This document shows positions 6,087 to 8,289 of a DNA stretch of 8,289 nt, in pieces. A model generated the notes under the pieces. The model was not told the origin of the DNA and searched no databases. It was given only the letters and a program-made list of their open reading frames with translations. This DNA is from Candidatus Rifleibacteriota bacterium (GTDB taxonomy: Bacteria > Muiribacteriota > Ozemobacteria > Ozemobacterales > Ozemobacteraceae). A program made the translations under genes and the position numbers. Numbering within the stretch: position 1 is the stretch's first letter; every line of letters starts with the position of its first letter. The DNA is taken from NCBI GenBank assembly GCA_028691595.1, contig JAQUZA010000124.1, positions 1 through 8,289 on the forward strand. Reading direction: 5' to 3'.

Positions 6087-8289
6087 TCAAACTGCGGCGG
6101 GAAACTCTACAGTCACCAGGGTGCTGGTGTCGGGAGTGCTTTTAATAGTGATCTCGCCCTGCAGTTGTCTGGCAAGTTTTTGAGCTACGGCAAGGCCGAG
6201 ACCCAGAGACTTTTTATCACTGGCAACAAAGGGTTTGAACAGATTACTCTGCTGTTCTACGGGTATGCCTGAGCCGCTGTCGAAAATAATGAATTCTACG
6301 CGGTCAGTGGTTTTGGGCTTGAGGCGGGTAACCACTTTGATTTCGCCGCCTTTGGCACCGAGTCCGATAAGGGCGTTGATAAAGATATTTGATGCGATTG
6401 TCGAAAATGCTTCAGCATCAATTTTTACGTTGGGAAGATTTTCAGGAAGGTTTTTTGAGACCTTCAGGTTTTTGCCGATATCCTTGATTCCGGAGAGTAG
6501 TCTGGCAGTTATTACATGGTTTTTGAGCCCGGCAAAAATTTCTTTTTCGATGAGCTGATTCAGGGGTTGCTTATCGAGTTTTGGCGTAAAGTCAGAGAAA
6601 TGGCTGATAAGATTCTTGACGTTGTGTTCCATTTTCTGGCCCTGGGCTTGAATAATTGGCAGAACTTTTTCGGGTTGATCGGTTCTGGCTGCCTGGGCTT
6701 TGATTGCTTCAAGGGGTGCGCCAATATTGTTTTTGAGTATTTCGTTACTGATGGAAGCCTGGGCTGCAGACGCAGAACCGGATGCTCCGCCTGAGACCTT
6801 CGCCAGAATGCTGTTAAACTCGTGCAGCTCACGGGCAAGATCTCCGATGTTACTACCGCCAGCCTGGATACTTATTTCGGTCGGCTGCTGGCTTTCTGGC
6901 TTTTTGCCGGCAGCGGCAGGGGCAGGAACTTTGGGAATGCTGGGCTTGGCGGAAGTGCCTTCTTCTTCGGTCTGACCACCGGCATCAATGGTTGTGCCAA
7001 ATACTTCTTCAACATTTGTGTTGCCAATTATGAGTTTATACAAAGCAGATTCGCGCAACGACAGCATGCCGTCAGCAAGCGCCTGACGACGCATATCTTC
7101 AGTTGTTGCGCGGTTTTCAATCAACTCACGAAACTTCTGAGTCATTGACAGAACTTCGTATATGCCCTGTCGGCCTTTCAGGCCGGTATTGTCGCAATCA
7201 GGGCAGCCGGTGCCGCGTTTGAACATGAGGGTATCAAGAGTATATTTATCATCGAGATGCAGCTTGCGCAGGAGTCGTTCGTTGATCCCAAGCGACTGCA
7301 GCAGATCTTTGTCTGGCTTGTATTCCTGGGCACAGGTTTTGCAGACTTTTTTAACCAGTCTCTGAGCCTGAACGACCCGCAAAGAAGTCGAAAGGCTGAA
7401 TGGTTCGAGGCCCATATTCAGCAGACGTGCTACAGTGGCAGGAGCATCGTTGGTATGCAGTGTGGAAATGACAAGATGGCCGGTGAGCGCGGCTTTGATG
7501 GCAATACTTGCCGTCTCAAAGTCGCGAATTTCGCCGAGCATGATTACGTCAGGGTCCTGGCGCAGGAATGAGCGGAGGGCGGCATTGAAATCAAGGCCGA
7601 TGTCAGCATGGCACTGCACCTGGTTAATGCCCATCAGGTTGTATTCAACAGGGTCTTCAGCGGTCATGATGTTGATGGCCGGGTTATTGAGCAGAAAAAG
7701 TGAAGAATACAGGGTTGTGGTCTTGCCTGACCCGGTTGGGCCAGTTACCAGTACGATGCCGTTGGCGCTTTCGACACCTTCCATGTATTTTTCAAGAACG
7801 AAGGGTTCAAAGCCAAGGTCTTTGAGATCGACCTTGAGATTGCCCTGGTCGCATATTCGCATGACCACTTTTTCGCCCCAGACACATGGAATGCAGGATA
7901 CGCGCAGGTCGATCTTGCGGTTCTGCATATTGAGCTTGATGCGGCCATCCTGTGGTCGTCGTGTTTCGGCAATGTCAAGATTGGCCATAACTTTAATTCT
8001 GCTGATAACCCCGGCATGTGCTGCTTTTGCAGGGGTCATGAACAGTTTCATGGTGCCGTCCTGTCTGAATCTTATGCGCAGTTCGTTTTCATAAATTTCA
8101 ACATGAATGTCGGAGACATTCATTACAACCGCCTGCGTCAATATAAGATTGACCAGCTTGATGATCGGAGCATCATTCTCGTTCATGTTGCCCAGTTCAT
8201 CGGTTTCATCGCCGCCGGAACTGGGACCGCCAATGCCATCGGCGAGAGCATCGATATTCTCGCCGTAAAGGTTGCCAAGCGCTGCAATG
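6087..8289 (-). CDS. PilB/GspE-family assembly ATPase fused to a degenerate histidine-kinase module (5' end outside window)
   Basis: The frame is open to the right edge, so the N-terminal domain is missing here; residues are numbered from the internal ATG at 8186. Residues 1-400 are a type IV pilus / type II secretion ATPase: Asp box near SDIHVE (25-30), Walker A GPTGSGKT (149-156), Walker B-like DVIMLGEIRD (213-222), His box TGHLVISTLHT (236-246), and two CxxC pairs (282/285, 328/331) for zinc. Such ATPases power pilin or pseudopilin assembly from the cytoplasmic side. Residues 401-475 are a Pro/Ala/Gly/Ser-rich linker. Residues about 476-532 resemble a histidine-kinase dimerisation hairpin (NNIGAPLEAI), but N486 sits where the phosphoacceptor His is expected. 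Residues 585-699 are a GHKL ATP-binding domain: N box N600-x3-N604-A, G1 DSGSGI (636-641), F box LFKPF (649-653), G2 LGLGL (661-665). Ordinary PilB/GspE proteins end after the ATPase domain, so this is a fusion without an in-frame stop. Confidence 0.92.
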   Translation of the reverse strand, partial: IAALGNLYGENIDALADGIGGPSSGGDETDELGNMNENDAPIIKLVNLILTQAVVMNVSDIHVEIYENELRIRFRQDGTMKLFMTPAKAAHAGVISRIKVMANLDIAETRRPQDGRIKLNMQNRKIDLRVSCIPCVWGEKVVMRICDQGNLKVDLKDLGFEPFVLEKYMEGVESANGIVLVTGPTGSGKTTTLYSSLFLLNNPAINIMTAEDPVEYNLMGINQVQCHADIGLDFNAALRSFLRQDPDVIMLGEIRDFETASIAIKAALTGHLVISTLHTNDAPATVARLLNMGLEPFSLSTSLRVVQAQRLVKKVCKTCAQEYKPDKDLLQSLGINERLLRKLHLDDKYTLDTLMFKRGTGCPDCDNTGLKGRQGIYEVLSMTQKFRELIENRATTEDMRRQALADGMLSLRESALYKLIIGNTNVEEVFGTTIDAGGQTEEEGTSAKPSIPKVPAPAAAGKKPESQQPTEISIQAGGSNIGDLARELHEFNSILAKVSGGASGSASAAQASISNEILKNNIGAPLEAIKAQAARTDQPEKVLPIIQAQGQKMEHNVKNLISHFSDFTPKLDKQPLNQLIEKEIFAGLKNHVITARLLSGIKDIGKNLKVSKNLPENLPNVKIDAEAFSTIASNIFINALIGLGAKGGEIKVVTRLKPKTTDRVEFIIFDSGSGIPVEQQSNLFKPFVASDKKSLGLGLAVAQKLARQLQGEITIKSTPDTSTLVTVEFPAAV

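Noticed and set aside
7435..8094. 219-residue plus-strand open frame
   Set aside because: It lies antisense to the conserved ATPase motor domain, has no recognisable motif and is Arg/Ser/Leu-rich, as expected for a shadow frame.

Overview
The window looks like chromosomal DNA from a Gram-negative bacterium. It carries secreted proteins with signal peptides, a CHASE2-type membrane cyclase paired with a FecR-like exported protein, and a type IV pilus / type II secretion assembly ATPase. Genes are tightly packed, often overlapping by a few bases. No tRNA, rRNA, insertion sequence or CRISPR array is visible. The sequence alone does not fix the taxon; an uncultured or lineage-specific group is plausible because of the unusual ATPase fusion.

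Region 1 (1-1502, minus strand) is the start of an operon for a flavin/iron-sulfur amine- or imino-acid dehydrogenase of the HcnABC / opine oxidase / sarcosine oxidase / D-hydroxyproline dehydrogenase type. It encodes a small 2Fe-2S subunit, an FAD/NAD(P) Rossmann subunit, and the first residues of a third subunit whose reading frame appears broken about 20 bases after its start. A good sigma70-like promoter (CTGACA-17-TAAAAT) lies upstream, in the 272-base divergent intergenic region 1503-1774.

Region 2 (1775-4724, plus strand) is a two-gene signalling module. A CHASE2-transmembrane-class III nucleotide cyclase is followed 1 base later by an exported FecR-like protein of unknown function. 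A strong intrinsic terminator (4738-4770) ends this operon and lies inside the last codons of the convergent gene.

Region 3 (4730-8289, minus strand) is an apparent operon read from the right. First comes the main find: a PilB/GspE-family secretion ATPase fused at its C-terminus, through a low-complexity linker, to a histidine-kinase-like module. The GHKL ATP-binding motifs are intact, but the expected phosphoacceptor histidine is replaced by asparagine. Then comes a small secreted protein of unknown function, then an RluB-type 23S rRNA pseudouridine synthase whose S4 domain is separated from the catalytic domain by an apparent 1-base deletion. The ATPase gene runs off the right edge of the window.

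The two apparent frameshifts (near 75 and near 5363) have the same form, one base missing after CAT, so both could be sequencing errors rather than biology.
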